NCBI RefSeq assembly: GCF_000633395.1
Contig: NZ_AYMU01000002.1
Span: forward strand, 124,001 to 188,000
DNA from: Pseudomonas sp. PH1b
Lineage (GTDB): Bacteria; Pseudomonadota; Gammaproteobacteria; Pseudomonadales; Pseudomonadaceae
Length of the DNA stretch: 64,000 nt
Direction: 5' to 3'
Translations under genes and position numbers: made by a program
Part shown: positions 17,162-25,900 of the stretch, one piece after another
Layout of the letters: the number at the start of each line of letters is the position of its first letter
Numbering within the stretch: position 1 is the stretch's first letter
Notes under the pieces: model-generated
Databases searched by the model: none
Seen by the model: the letters and a program-made list of their open reading frames with translations, nothing else
Told to the model about the DNA's origin: nothing

Positions 17162-17764
17162 CTAGGCCAGCTCGATGGCCAGTGCCTGCTGCACCGTCGG
17201 GCGTTGCTCGATCCGTGCCTGGAAGCGCAGCAGTGCCGGCCAGGAGGCCAGGTCGATGGCAAATGTCGCGGTCCAGCGCAGCACGGTGAACAGATAGGCA
17301 TCGGCAATCCCGAAGCGCTCGCCTTGCAGGTAGTCCTGTCGCTCGAGTCTCTGCTCGAGCAAGGCAAGGCGCTTGAACAGCTTTTGCCGGAACAGCGCTT
17401 TCACGGATTCATCGAGTTGTGGATTGAACAGCCAGCCCATGGTGCCGTGAACTTCGCTGCCGATGAAGTTCAGGGTTTCCTGCAGCCGCACCCGCTGCCA
17501 GCTGCCGTTGACTGCAGCAAGACCGGCCGCGGGCTTGAGGTCGGCGAGGAATTGCAGGATCGCCGGGCCTTCCGTCAGCACTTCGCCATTGTCCAGCTGC
17601 AGGGCGGCGACGTAACCCTTGGGATTGATCTCGAGGAAGTCCCGGCCGTCGGCCGTACGCTTGCTGCGGTTGTCGACCCGGATCGCCTCGAAGGGCAACT
17701 GCAACTCCCGCAGCACGATATGGGCGGCCAGGGAACAGGCTTGAGGGGCATAGTAGAGTTTCAT
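17162..17764 (-). CDS. Glutathione S-transferase (beta-class-like)
   Basis: A 200-residue cytosolic GST beginning MKLYYAPQACSLAAHIVLRE, the beta-class start containing the Cys10 region. The family cis-proline segment appears as KGYVAALQLDNGEVLTEGPAIL. The C-terminal helical domain has GIADAYLFTVLRW, the N-capping box. The start at 17764 fits the family; the longer frame is rejected. It is divergent from a LysR gene with a roughly 100-base shared promoter region, so it is probably the regulator's target. Confidence 0.9.
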   Translation of the reverse strand: MKLYYAPQACSLAAHIVLRELQLPFEAIRVDNRSKRTADGRDFLEINPKGYVAALQLDNGEVLTEGPAILQFLADLKPAAGLAAVNGSWQRVRLQETLNFIGSEVHGTMGWLFNPQLDESVKALFRQKLFKRLALLEQRLERQDYLQGERFGIADAYLFTVLRWTATFAIDLASWPALLRFQARIEQRPTVQQALAIELA

Positions 17765-17862
17765 CGGCAGCTCTCTGGTGAAGGTGCTGGCCAGTGTCGG
17801 CGGCAAGCGCGGTATGGGTAAAATTAATCTTTCAGATCCATGCCATAAGGACAGCTACTGCC

Positions 17863-18723
17863 ATGATGAACCTGATGCATTGGCGCCTGCTGGTGGCGAT
17901 TGCCGAGTGCGGGACCATTACCCGTGCCGCTGAGCAGGTGGGCATGACCCAGTCCGGGGCCAGCCAGGCGCTGGCGCAACTGGAAGACATGCTCGGCGTG
18001 CAGTTGTTCGTTCGGGAAAACCGCCAGGCGCTGCCCACGGCAATCGGCCTGCGGGTGCTGGAGCAGGCGCGGCTGATGCTCGGGGCCCTGGCGCAGATCC
18101 GCCGTCAGGTGGACACGGCGCGTGGCATTCCCCAGGGCAGCGTGCGCCTGGCGGGTTTTCCCATGGTCCTGGCGAACTTCCTGCCACCCTTGCTGCGCCG
18201 TTTCAATCAGCTGTACCCAGGGATCGAGGTGATACTGCTGGAGGTCAGCGACGATGAAGTCGAGGCCTTGCTCGATGCGCAACTGGTGGACCTGGGGGTG
18301 GTGCTCAACCCGCCCGCCGAGCGCCGCTCCTGGTTGCTGGGGCGTGACTCCTGGGTGGCGGTACTGCCTCAAGAGCATCCTTGGCAGACTCCGACCATCG
18401 ATCTGCAAACCTTGCTCGCCCAGCCCTTTGTCCTGGCCACCGGAGGCTGCTCAGTGAACGCGCGCAGCCTGGCGGCCGATGCCGGCCTGCAGTTGGCGGA
18501 TGTGCGGGTGCAAGTGCGTGAGTGGAACAGCGCCTTCAGCCTGGTGCGTGAGCAATTGGGGGTGACCCTGGTGCCGCAGAGCACCTTGCCCAAACAGCGC
18601 CAGGGGCTGCGGGTACTGCCCCTGAGTACGGCAATCGAACGCGAGTTTGCCCTGGTGACAGCCCCAGGGCGTGAACCGGACGCGTTGGTCCTGGCGTTTC
18701 TGGAGGTGCTTGCCCAGCGGTAG
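17863..18723 (+). CDS. LysR family transcriptional regulator
   Basis: A 286-residue DNA-binding regulator. The winged helix-turn-helix is at residues 5-64 with GTITRAAEQVGMTQSGASQALAQLEDMLG, and a LysR effector domain follows. I chose the first ATG of the pair at 17863. AAGGA is 11 bases upstream, and further extension would run into the intergenic promoter. It is divergent from the GST gene, the usual arrangement for regulator and target. The effector is unknown. Confidence 0.9.
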   Translation: MMNLMHWRLLVAIAECGTITRAAEQVGMTQSGASQALAQLEDMLGVQLFVRENRQALPTAIGLRVLEQARLMLGALAQIRRQVDTARGIPQGSVRLAGFPMVLANFLPPLLRRFNQLYPGIEVILLEVSDDEVEALLDAQLVDLGVVLNPPAERRSWLLGRDSWVAVLPQEHPWQTPTIDLQTLLAQPFVLATGGCSVNARSLAADAGLQLADVRVQVREWNSAFSLVREQLGVTLVPQSTLPKQRQGLRVLPLSTAIEREFALVTAPGREPDALVLAFLEVLAQR

Positions 18724-19252
18724 CCTGACGCTCGGCGCAGACCCGGGATGCGCAATGTTTATGTCTTATTTGATACTTATCGCGATTGCGTCCAATGCTC
18801 TTTAAGTTGTGAAAACGGACTGACTGGTGGTCTTGCATAGAGTCGATGGCTGGCTATGCTCAATTGTGAAAAAGCGTATCGACTGCTTTATGAGTGGTGT
18901 CCGCAAAAAGCTTTTCGCCCTTGTAACCAGTAGCGTGCAACCCGCAACAGGGGCAACAACGAAGTCATCAATAAAGGTGAGAGTGCGCAACTAGAGGCAC
19001 CAGTTGTTCAGGAGCATTTAATTAGATGGAGTTTCTTTGTTAGGTCGGGCCCGCAAGCGGGTCATCAAGAAAAGGATGGCTTGATAAGAGCGTTGCAACA
19101 TGGACTCTCCGATTAAACATCATTTATCACCTGACACTTCCTCTCTCATCTGGAGGGAGGCGCTTGCCATGTTTCATGGAACGTTGTGGTGGATCAGTTG
19201 AAAGACTAGAAACTTCCGTCAATCAAAAGACAGCGTTGAAGGTGATACAACC
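18724..19252. other. 529-base non-coding stretch before the chemoreceptor gene
   Basis: I see no credible gene here. Base composition is clearly more A/T-rich than the neighbours. Small hairpins include CCCGC-AA-GCGGG near 19049-19060 and the palindrome CCATG-TTT-CATGG at 19167-19179. The stretch is long enough to hold an upstream promoter, a long leader or an undetected small RNA, but nothing in it is diagnostic. Confidence 0.5.
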
Positions 19253-20572
19253 ATGTTTAACCTACATCACAAGGCTGACCTGCTTGAGATCGAGCGATTT
19301 AATTGTGCGCTGAGCGAGGCCAACGCCAAGTTGGCGGCGATCAGCTGTTCCATGGCCATGATCGAGTTTTCGCCTGATGGCATCGTCCTTGAAGCCAATG
19401 ATAATTTTTGCCAGGTCATGGGGTATTCCGCCGAGGAGATCCGCGGCAAGCACCATCGGATTTTCTGCGAAGAAGAATTCTATCGCAGCGAGGAGTACAC
19501 CAAGCTGTGGCGCGACCTGGCCCGGGGCGAGCCCATCAGCGGGACGTTCCTGCGGCTGGACAAGCGCGGCCGGGAGATTTGGCTCGAAGCCAGCTACATG
19601 CCGGTGTTCGATGCCGAACGTCGGGTCAGGAGTGTGATCAAGGTGGCCTCGGACATCTCCGAGCGCATCCATACCGAGCATGAGAACCAGAGCCTGTTGA
19701 ATGCCATCGGCCGTTCCATGGCGGTCATCGAGTTCAGTCCGGACGGCAAGATCCTGGGTGCCAACGACAATTTCCTCAAGACCATGCAGTACTCCCTGAA
19801 CGAGATTGTCGGCCAGCACCACAGCATGTTCTGTCACCGGGCCGAGGCCGAGTCCAGTGAATACAAGCAGTTCTGGGCCTCATTGAACCGTGGCGAGTAC
19901 CATTCCCACCGTTTCGAGCGGGAAAACAAGTACGGCCAGACGGTATTCCTCGAGGCCTCCTACAACCCGTTGTTCGATGCCAAGGGCCGTCTGTACAAGG
20001 TGGTCAAGTTCGCCAGCGATATCACCAACCAGATGACCACCCTGCAGTCCGCCGCCGAGTCGGCCCACAGCACCTCGGTGCAGAACGACGCCTGTGCGCA
20101 GAAAGGTTCGGAAGTGGTGCAGCAGACCGTGGAGATCATCCAGCAGATCTCCCATGACCTGAACGAAGCCGCGCGCAGCATCGATGCGGTGAGCAAGCAG
20201 TCGGAGATCATCGGCAGCATTGTCCAGACCATCCGCGGGATTGCCGATCAGACCAACCTGCTGGCGCTCAATGCGGCCATCGAGGCGGCGCGGGCCGGCG
20301 AGCATGGGCGGGGGTTCGCGGTGGTGGCGGATGAAGTGCGCAGCCTGGCGGCGCGGACCAGCCAGGCGACGGTGGAGATCGTCGAGGTGGTGCGCAAGAA
20401 CCACGACCTGTCCATGAGCGCGGTGACCAGCATGCAGTCGAGCCTGAGCCGTACCGGAATCGGGGTCGAGCTGGCGAACGAAGCCGGTGAGGTGATCCTG
20501 GAGATCCAGCAAGGCTCACGGCATGTGGTGGATGCCATCAGCCAGTTCAATTCGACCTTGCAGTTGCAGTAA
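19253..20572 (+). CDS. Soluble PAS-PAS methyl-accepting chemotaxis protein (BdlA-like)
   Basis: A 439-residue chemotaxis transducer without transmembrane helices. Two tandem PAS domains occupy about residues 25-135 and 150-260. Each has a paired signature, [15 protein letters not shown] and [15 protein letters not shown], followed by a PAC region. The signalling hairpin is [20 protein letters not shown] with [11 protein letters not shown]. Two PAS domains plus a transducer domain in about 420-440 residues is the architecture of the P. aeruginosa biofilm dispersion protein BdlA, so a cytosolic redox or metabolic sensor is likely. GAAGGTG precedes the ATG. Confidence 0.9.
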   Translation: MFNLHHKADLLEIERFNCALSEANAKLAAISCSMAMIEFSPDGIVLEANDNFCQVMGYSAEEIRGKHHRIFCEEEFYRSEEYTKLWRDLARGEPISGTFLRLDKRGREIWLEASYMPVFDAERRVRSVIKVASDISERIHTEHENQSLLNAIGRSMAVIEFSPDGKILGANDNFLKTMQYSLNEIVGQHHSMFCHRAEAESSEYKQFWASLNRGEYHSHRFERENKYGQTVFLEASYNPLFDAKGRLYKVVKFASDITNQMTTLQSAAESAHSTSVQNDACAQKGSEVVQQTVEIIQQISHDLNEAARSIDAVSKQSEIIGSIVQTIRGIADQTNLLALNAAIEAARAGEHGRGFAVVADEVRSLAARTSQATVEIVEVVRKNHDLSMSAVTSMQSSLSRTGIGVELANEAGEVILEIQQGSRHVVDAISQFNSTLQLQ

Positions 20573-20591
20573 GCGGATTCTGCCAGGCACA

Positions 20592-20620
20592 AAAAAGGGT
20601 TCCTCGCGGGAACCCTTTTT
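20592..20620. terminator. Bidirectional terminator between convergent genes
   Basis: AAAAAGGGTTCC (20592-20603), loop TCGCG, GGAACCCTTTTT (20609-20620). Confidence 0.92.
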
Positions 20621-20632
20621 CGTTGGGCGTCA

Positions 20633-21127
20633 TTACAGCGAGGCGAGGAATTTCTCGTCCACCGGTGTGGTGCCTTTCTCTTGCTGGGCCAACTGCATCT
20701 TGTCCTGCAGGCGCTTGGCGATTTCCTGGTTGATTGCCAGTTGCCGCTCGGGCGGCAGGCTCTTCAGGTCTTCCTCGGTCAGGCCCAGGTCTTTCAGGAT
20801 GCTGTCCCGCAGGCGCTGTTCCGGGGTCTTGCTCATGTAGTCCTTGAATTCGCTCAAGGCGCCGGTCTCCGTGGCGCTGGTGGCCTGGGGAGCGCTGGTG
20901 ACAGGCGGTGTGGCCTGGAGCAGGACGCGGGTCTTGGCGAAGGCCGCATTGACGTTGTCGTTCACGGTACTGGCCTGCTGGCTGGCCTGGGACGCCGGAA
21001 CGGTCACGGAGTTCTGGGCCTGCTGCAGCATGCCACTGTACAGCGCGCTGGCGGCTGCGGTGGTCGGGTCCATATCGGTGCGCGAGGTGGGCTGCACCGA
21101 AACGGATTTCTGGGCGTTGACCAACAT
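20633..21127 (-). CDS. Conserved hypothetical protein, Gln/Ser-rich N-terminal half
   Basis: A 164-residue soluble protein. The first 90 residues are low-complexity (Ala, Ser, Thr, Gln, Val) and probably disordered. The C-terminal part, from about residue 97, is charged and helical and contains KTPEQRLRDSILKDLGLTEED and LPPERQLAINQEIAKRLQ. No signal peptide or membrane helix is seen. I recognise it only as a Pseudomonas-type hypothetical protein. It shares a terminator with the convergent chemoreceptor. Confidence 0.75.
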   Translation of the reverse strand: MLVNAQKSVSVQPTSRTDMDPTTAAASALYSGMLQQAQNSVTVPASQASQQASTVNDNVNAAFAKTRVLLQATPPVTSAPQATSATETGALSEFKDYMSKTPEQRLRDSILKDLGLTEEDLKSLPPERQLAINQEIAKRLQDKMQLAQQEKGTTPVDEKFLASL

Positions 21128-21299
21128 GATCGGGAACCTGTGTAAGGGAACTAGGCTGATGATTTAGCAAGTTCCGTGCCGATAATTAATTCTTTATATA
21201 TCAACGGGTTGTCTTGCCGACCCATTTCGGAGCGGCAGAAAGCGGACAAGTCTTGCCGCTTTCTGGCAATCGAGAGGTCATCGGCATCCGGCAGCCGGA

Positions 21300-22043
21300 T
21301 CAGTAGGTGATGGGAATGCCGAAGTCCTCCTGGAAGGCATCGTCCACCGGTTCATAACCCAGGACCCGGGTGGTTTCGCTCAGGTCCAGGCGCTTGAAGC
21401 GATTGTTGGAGATGCCATGGCCGATCAGGTATTGCACCCCGGGGGTTTCCACTGCTCGTTGCAACAGTTGCACGGCATCCCGCGGGCTGAGCCAGGCGCT
21501 CAGGTCGCGGGTGGTGGTCAACTCGTGGCGGCGCGGGTCCTCGAATGCGCCGATGCGCAGGGCAATGCAGGACAGCCCGCGCTTGCCGGCATAGAAGGCG
21601 CACAGGGCTTCGCCGTAGCATTTGCTCACGCCGTACAGGTTGGCCGGCATCACCGGCATGCCTGGGGTGATCTGTCGGTCCACCGGGTAACCCTCGATGG
21701 TCTGGGCGCTGCTGGCGAAGACCAGGCGCCGGCAGCCGACGTTTGCCGCCGCCTCGAACAGGTAGGTGGTGGCGAGGATGTTGTTGGGCAGCAATTGGTC
21801 GAAGCTGGCGCTGGCGTGGGGGATGCCGGCCAGATGCACGATGACGTCGATACCCGTCAACAGGCGGCTGATGGCCTGCGGGTCGTCGAGATCCTGGCGC
21901 ACGAAGCGGTGCGGCTCGGGAATCTCGAAGTCCGGTTCCACGCGGTCGGTCAGGGTGAAGCGATAGCGCTCCTTGGAGCCCTGGAAAAATACCTTGCCGA
22001 TTCGGCCACAGGCGCCGGTCAACAGTATGTTGAGTCCATTCAT
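21300..22043 (-). CDS. NAD-dependent epimerase/dehydratase, uronate-dehydrogenase-like SDR
   Basis: A 247-residue extended short-chain dehydrogenase with nucleotide-binding motif LTGACGRIGKV (residues 8-18), VHLAGIPHASASF, FASSAQTIEGYP and catalytic YGVSKCYGE. The later stretches LRIGAF, WLSPRDAVQLLQRA and YLIGHGISNN parallel uronate dehydrogenase, which oxidises uronic acids to aldarolactones. The protein is shorter than the characterised Udh (about 265-275), so the substrate is uncertain. It is 27 bases downstream of a GST gene on the same strand, probably one operon. Confidence 0.8.
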   Translation of the reverse strand: MNGLNILLTGACGRIGKVFFQGSKERYRFTLTDRVEPDFEIPEPHRFVRQDLDDPQAISRLLTGIDVIVHLAGIPHASASFDQLLPNNILATTYLFEAAANVGCRRLVFASSAQTIEGYPVDRQITPGMPVMPANLYGVSKCYGEALCAFYAGKRGLSCIALRIGAFEDPRRHELTTTRDLSAWLSPRDAVQLLQRAVETPGVQYLIGHGISNNRFKRLDLSETTRVLGYEPVDDAFQEDFGIPITY

Positions 22044-22070
22044 GTCGAGTCTCTGTTGGGGAAGGGGGAG

Positions 22071-22703
22071 TCAGGGTGTGTTGTTGCGTCCATGCAGGAG
22101 GAAGCCCGGCCGTTGACTGAGACGCTCGTAGTAGGCGTTCACGGCCGGCAGGTCCGGGTGCTCCATGGGGGTCATCTTCCAGCGGTTGACCGAGAGCCCA
22201 AGGACGACATCTGCCAGGCTGAAGTCTGCTCCGAGAACGTAGGCGCCGGAGCGTTCAAGCTGCTGCTCGAGGATCTGCATCTTGGCGTTCCAGGCCAGGA
22301 GGCTGGCGCCGATGCGCCGGCTGTCCTGGCAATCTGCATGCTGGCGGACCAGCCCCATGAAGGCGTAGCTCCAGGAAGGGTTGAGCTCGGTGGCCTGCCA
22401 GTCCATCCATTGCTCCACCAGGGCCCGGGCGCGGGGCGCGATGGGTAGCAGGCCGCTGCCGGGGTGCTGGTTGGCCAGGTAGCGACAGATACTGTTGGAT
22501 TCCCATAGCACGCCTGCATCATCGATCAACACCGGGACCTGGGCGTTGGGATTGAGGGCCAGGAATTGGGCGCTGTGGGTTGACTGAAAGCCGCTGCCCC
22601 AGTCTTCCTGTTGATAGGCGAGTCCAAGCTCTTCACAGGTCCACAAGACTTTCCTGACATTGATGGATGAGGCTTTACCGAGAATTCTGCAGAGGGTTCC
22701 CAT
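22071..22703 (-). CDS. Glutathione S-transferase family protein
   Basis: A 210-residue two-domain GST. The thioredoxin-fold half begins TLCRILGKASSINVRKVLW, with SSINVRKV as the catalytic-loop Ser pattern. The cis-Pro segment is NAQVPVLIDDAGVLWESNSICRYLA. The C-terminal helical half ends in ADFSLADVVLGLSVNRW. It resembles the YfcF/YliJ-like GSTs of Pseudomonas. It probably precedes the uronate-dehydrogenase-like gene in a two-gene transcript. Confidence 0.88.
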   Translation of the reverse strand: MGTLCRILGKASSINVRKVLWTCEELGLAYQQEDWGSGFQSTHSAQFLALNPNAQVPVLIDDAGVLWESNSICRYLANQHPGSGLLPIAPRARALVEQWMDWQATELNPSWSYAFMGLVRQHADCQDSRRIGASLLAWNAKMQILEQQLERSGAYVLGADFSLADVVLGLSVNRWKMTPMEHPDLPAVNAYYERLSQRPGFLLHGRNNTP

Positions 22704-22802
22704 GACGCTTCCTTGTTCGTCGTACAGGTTGGCCCGGTGAATCTAACAGTGTGGCGCGTGCGCGGCGACGATCAATTTGCCCCGCGGCAGCTTGCGCGAT
22801 GT

Positions 22803-23234
22803 TCAGGCCGGATCGGGCAGGGCCGATGCCGGCAGGCCGAAGACGCGGTCGAACAGCCAGTTGAAGGCGAAGGTGTAGCAGGGAATGAACAGGATCAGCG
22901 CCAGGTCGAGGAGAAAGGCCTGGACCAGGCTGATGTGCATCCACCAGGCGATCAGCGGGATCAGGAACACGATCAGTGTCAGTTGAAAGCCCACGGCATG
23001 GGCGATGCGCCGCTTGACCGTGCGGGTGCGTGACGGCTGGCGGCTTTCCCAGCGCTCGAACAGGGTGGTGTAGATGAAGTTCCAGGTCACCGCGATGCTG
23101 GTGATGACCACGGCCAGCGGCCCGGTACTGCTGGGGGAGGTGCCGCTCAGCAGGGCCAGGCCCAGGGCCGAGAAGGTCATGCCGAACACCTCGAACAGGG
23201 AGACATAGACCAGTTTGCGTTTCACGCCTTGCAT
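22803..23234 (-). CDS. PACE-family multidrug/biocide efflux transporter (copy 1)
   Basis: A 143-residue inner-membrane protein with four hydrophobic helices in two tandem bacterial transmembrane pair domains. It has the conserved N-terminal acidic residue Glu15 (SLFEVFGM), which in AceI is needed for coupling. The second repeat contains IAHAVGFQLTLIVFLIPLIA and QAFLLDLALILFIPCYTFAFNW. PACE proteins export chlorhexidine, dequalinium, acriflavine or natural diamines. It is divergent from a LysR gene, as AceI is from AceR. A second PACE gene lies at 47316. Confidence 0.88.
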   Translation of the reverse strand: MQGVKRKLVYVSLFEVFGMTFSALGLALLSGTSPSSTGPLAVVITSIAVTWNFIYTTLFERWESRQPSRTRTVKRRIAHAVGFQLTLIVFLIPLIAWWMHISLVQAFLLDLALILFIPCYTFAFNWLFDRVFGLPASALPDPA

Positions 23235-23358
23235 GGGAATTCCTCATTATTGAATGCACGCGGCCAGCGGCGGGGCTGGCGAAGGAGGGCGAAGATAGCT
23301 TCAATCTAGGTGACAGAAAAAGTCAGTAGCTTTCAGTTTTTCTGATAGGTTGGCGGCC

Positions 23359-24273
23359 ATGAACTTTTCCAGCGACAGCATCCAGTTGTTTCTCGCCGTG
23401 CTTGAGCGCGGCTCCTTTTCCGCGGCGGCCCGCTCTTTGGGCAAGGTGCCCTCGGCCGTGAGCATGGGCATCGCCAACCTGGAGGCCGAGCTGGGGTATG
23501 CCCTGTTCGATCGTCGCCATCGCGAGCCGGTGCCGACGCCGTTGGCCCTGTCCCTGGCGCCCCATGCGCGGCTGATCGCCGACCAACTCAAGCAGTTGCA
23601 GGTGCATGCCATCGAGCTGTCCCTGGGGCTGGAGAGCAAGCTGTCGATCGCGGTGGTCGATGACATCGACAAACGGCGCGTGCTGGCCGCCATCAAGCTG
23701 ATCGCCGAGCGCTATCCGTTGCTGGAGGTCGAGGTGCTCAGTGGTCCCCAGGATGACGTGCTGCAGTTGCTGCACAGTGGCCGGGTGAGTGTCGGCGTGG
23801 CCTTTGCCGGCCTCAGCGTCAATGTCCTGGAGTACTTCCAGTACCTGGGCAGCGAGCAGGTCGTGGCCTGTATTTCGCCCCGGCACCCGGTGTTCCAGGC
23901 CTGCGATGGCTCCTTGTACCTGGAGGAATTGATCAAGGTGCGCCAGGTGGTGGTTGCCAGCCGGGACCTGCCCATCAGCGATACGCGGCCGTTGGTGGGC
24001 GAGTCGCTGTGGCGCACCGACAGCCTGGCCATGGCCCTGGACATGGTGGAGGCGGGCATCGGCTGGGGCAATTTTCCGATGTCGGTGATCGGGCCGTTGC
24101 TGGCAAGGGGGCGGCTGCAGCGCCTGAAGTTCAAGAACATCGACAACGGCCTGTTATTGCCGGTGCATGCGGTGTGGTTGAAGAACCAGCCCCTGCAGAA
24201 GGGCGCCCTGGCCCTGGTGCAGTTGCTCAGCGGCGAGGACCCGGCGCTGGGGCCGCTGGCCCCGCCCGCCTGA
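23359..24273 (+). CDS. LysR regulator, probably of the adjacent PACE gene
   Basis: A 304-residue LysR protein with N-terminal winged helix (GSFSAAARSLGKVPSAVSMGIANLEAELG) and an effector-binding domain. It is transcribed away from the PACE gene with about 125 bases between start codons. ATG 23359 is preferred over the in-frame TTG at 23350. By analogy with AceR, the LysR activator of aceI, it probably responds to PACE substrates (inference). Its stop is 4 bases from the stop of the next LysR gene on the opposite strand. Confidence 0.88.
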   Translation: MNFSSDSIQLFLAVLERGSFSAAARSLGKVPSAVSMGIANLEAELGYALFDRRHREPVPTPLALSLAPHARLIADQLKQLQVHAIELSLGLESKLSIAVVDDIDKRRVLAAIKLIAERYPLLEVEVLSGPQDDVLQLLHSGRVSVGVAFAGLSVNVLEYFQYLGSEQVVACISPRHPVFQACDGSLYLEELIKVRQVVVASRDLPISDTRPLVGESLWRTDSLAMALDMVEAGIGWGNFPMSVIGPLLARGRLQRLKFKNIDNGLLLPVHAVWLKNQPLQKGALALVQLLSGEDPALGPLAPPA

Positions 24274-24277
24274 ACTC

Positions 24278-25207
24278 TTACGGCAGGGCTTGCCGGCGTA
24301 GCCAGTGCAGCAGTTTTGCGGTTGCCGAATCCGGGTCCACGGCCTGGGGGGAGAGCAGGTAATAGGCGCTGCCATCGGCGACAAAGCCGAAGGGGGCACC
24401 CAGCAACCCGCCGGCCAGGTCATCACGCACCAGTTGCCAGGGGGCGATGGCCAGCCCCAGCCCCGCCACGGCCGCTTGCAGGCTGAAATAGAAGTGTTCG
24501 AAGACCTGCTCCTGGGCGCTTGGCGCCCCCGGTAATTGCTTGAGTTGCAGCCACTGTTCCCAGGCCTGTGGCCGGGTGGCGCTGTGCAGGCGCGGGGCCT
24601 GTTCCGTCAGTGATGGCGTGCCCTTGGGGGCGGGTGTCCAGTCGGCCTGACGCTCGGGGCGGCACACCGGGCCTATGGCTTCGTCGAACAGCCAGTGGGC
24701 CTGGGTCTCGCGGCTCCAGGCAAAGTCGTTGCGGCGGATCGCCAGGTCGATCCCGGCATGGAACGAAAAGGGCCCGCCACCGGCGAGCAACTGGATCGCG
24801 ACCTCGGGGTGCTCGGCATAGAAGCCCGGCATGCGCGGAATCAGCCAGCGCATCAACAGGGTCGGCTCGCAGGACAACACCAGCGGCGCCTCGGGAGCCG
24901 GGGCCCGCAGGCGGCTGGCGGTGTGCTCGATCAGGTCCAGGGCCTGGGTCACGCTGTGCAGCAGTTCGGCTCCGGCGGCGGTGAGAAAGACCCGCTGGCT
25001 ACGGCGCTCGAAGAGTGGGGTGCCGAGGTCTTCTTCCAGGGCGCGCACGGCACGGCTGATGGCGCCGTGGGTCAGGTGCAGGGTTGCCCCGGCCTGGGTG
25101 AAGCTTTCCAGGCGTGCAGCGGCTTCGAAGCAGCGCAAGGCGCTCAGCGGGGGCAGGCGTCGTCGCGCGAGCTGTGAGTTTTTATCACCATGAGTGTCAG
25201 TTTTCAT
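24278..25207 (-). CDS. LysR family regulator (GcvA-like)
   Basis: A 309-residue LysR protein of the GcvA-like subgroup: PLSALRCFEAAARLESFTQAG, then LHLTHGAISRAVRALEEDLG in the helix-turn-helix. The effector domain contains LLMRWLIPRMPGFYAEHPEV, typical of this subgroup. It starts at 25207 with a hydrophilic N-terminal tail. It is divergent from a LysE exporter 66 bases away, suggesting that it controls that exporter. Confidence 0.9.
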   Translation of the reverse strand: MKTDTHGDKNSQLARRRLPPLSALRCFEAAARLESFTQAGATLHLTHGAISRAVRALEEDLGTPLFERRSQRVFLTAAGAELLHSVTQALDLIEHTASRLRAPAPEAPLVLSCEPTLLMRWLIPRMPGFYAEHPEVAIQLLAGGGPFSFHAGIDLAIRRNDFAWSRETQAHWLFDEAIGPVCRPERQADWTPAPKGTPSLTEQAPRLHSATRPQAWEQWLQLKQLPGAPSAQEQVFEHFYFSLQAAVAGLGLAIAPWQLVRDDLAGGLLGAPFGFVADGSAYYLLSPQAVDPDSATAKLLHWLRRQALP

Positions 25208-25273
25208 CGTTATCGGCCTGGGCAAGGGTCCCAATACAGTAGCGCCTGATTCTATAGCCTAGGCGTATTCAAC

Positions 25274-25894
25274 GTGACTGAACTGTTACTCGTTATCACC
25301 ATTACCATTCTCGCGGTACTCAGCCCCGGGGCCGACTTTGCCCTGGTCACCCGCAACAGCCTGTTGCTTTCCCGTCGCCACGGAGTGCTCACGGCCCTGG
25401 GGATCGGGCTCGGGGTCATGGTGCATATCGGCTACAGCCTGCTGGGGGTGGGGGTGCTGTTGCAGCAGTCGCTGCTGTGGTTCAACGGGCTGAAGATCGC
25501 CGGGGCGCTGTACCTGATCTACCTCGGTATCAAGCTGTTGCGCAGCCCTGTGCGGCGCCCGGGGGAGGAAGGGGCGGCAGAGCTCGGGATGTCGGCCTGG
25601 GGTGCGTTGCGCAGTGGCTTTCTGACCAATGCCCTGAACCCCAAGACGATGATTTTCGTCCTCAGCCTGTTCATGCAGGTGATCCAGCCGGGCACGGCCC
25701 TGCCGGTGCAGATCGGCTACGGCGCGATCATCGTCCTGGCCCACGTGCTGTGGTTCGTGCTGGTGGCGCTGTTTTTCTCGGCGCCGGCGATTGCCGGCCG
25801 GCTGCTGGCCTACAAGCGCCGGATCGATCAGGTGTTCGGTGTCGTGCTGGTGGGCTTCGGCCTGTTGCTCAGTGTCCTGAGCATCAGGCCCTGA
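25274..25894 (+). CDS. LysE/RhtB family amino-acid exporter
   Basis: A 206-residue inner-membrane protein with about six hydrophobic helices. The family N-terminal motif SPGADFALVTRNSLLLSRRHG is present, as is the FLTNALNPKTMIFVLSLF motif. Such proteins export amino acids or homoserine-lactone-type compounds; the substrate is not evident. It is divergent from the GcvA-like LysR gene, and its end is 6 bases from the end of convergent gntR. Confidence 0.9.
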   Translation: MTELLLVITITILAVLSPGADFALVTRNSLLLSRRHGVLTALGIGLGVMVHIGYSLLGVGVLLQQSLLWFNGLKIAGALYLIYLGIKLLRSPVRRPGEEGAAELGMSAWGALRSGFLTNALNPKTMIFVLSLFMQVIQPGTALPVQIGYGAIIVLAHVLWFVLVALFFSAPAIAGRLLAYKRRIDQVFGVVLVGFGLLLSVLSIRP

Positions 25895-25900
25895 ACGGGG

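Noticed and set aside
18802..18990. 62-residue minus-strand frame in the non-coding stretch
   Set aside because: No ribosome site and no recognisable domain, and codon use does not resemble the neighbours.
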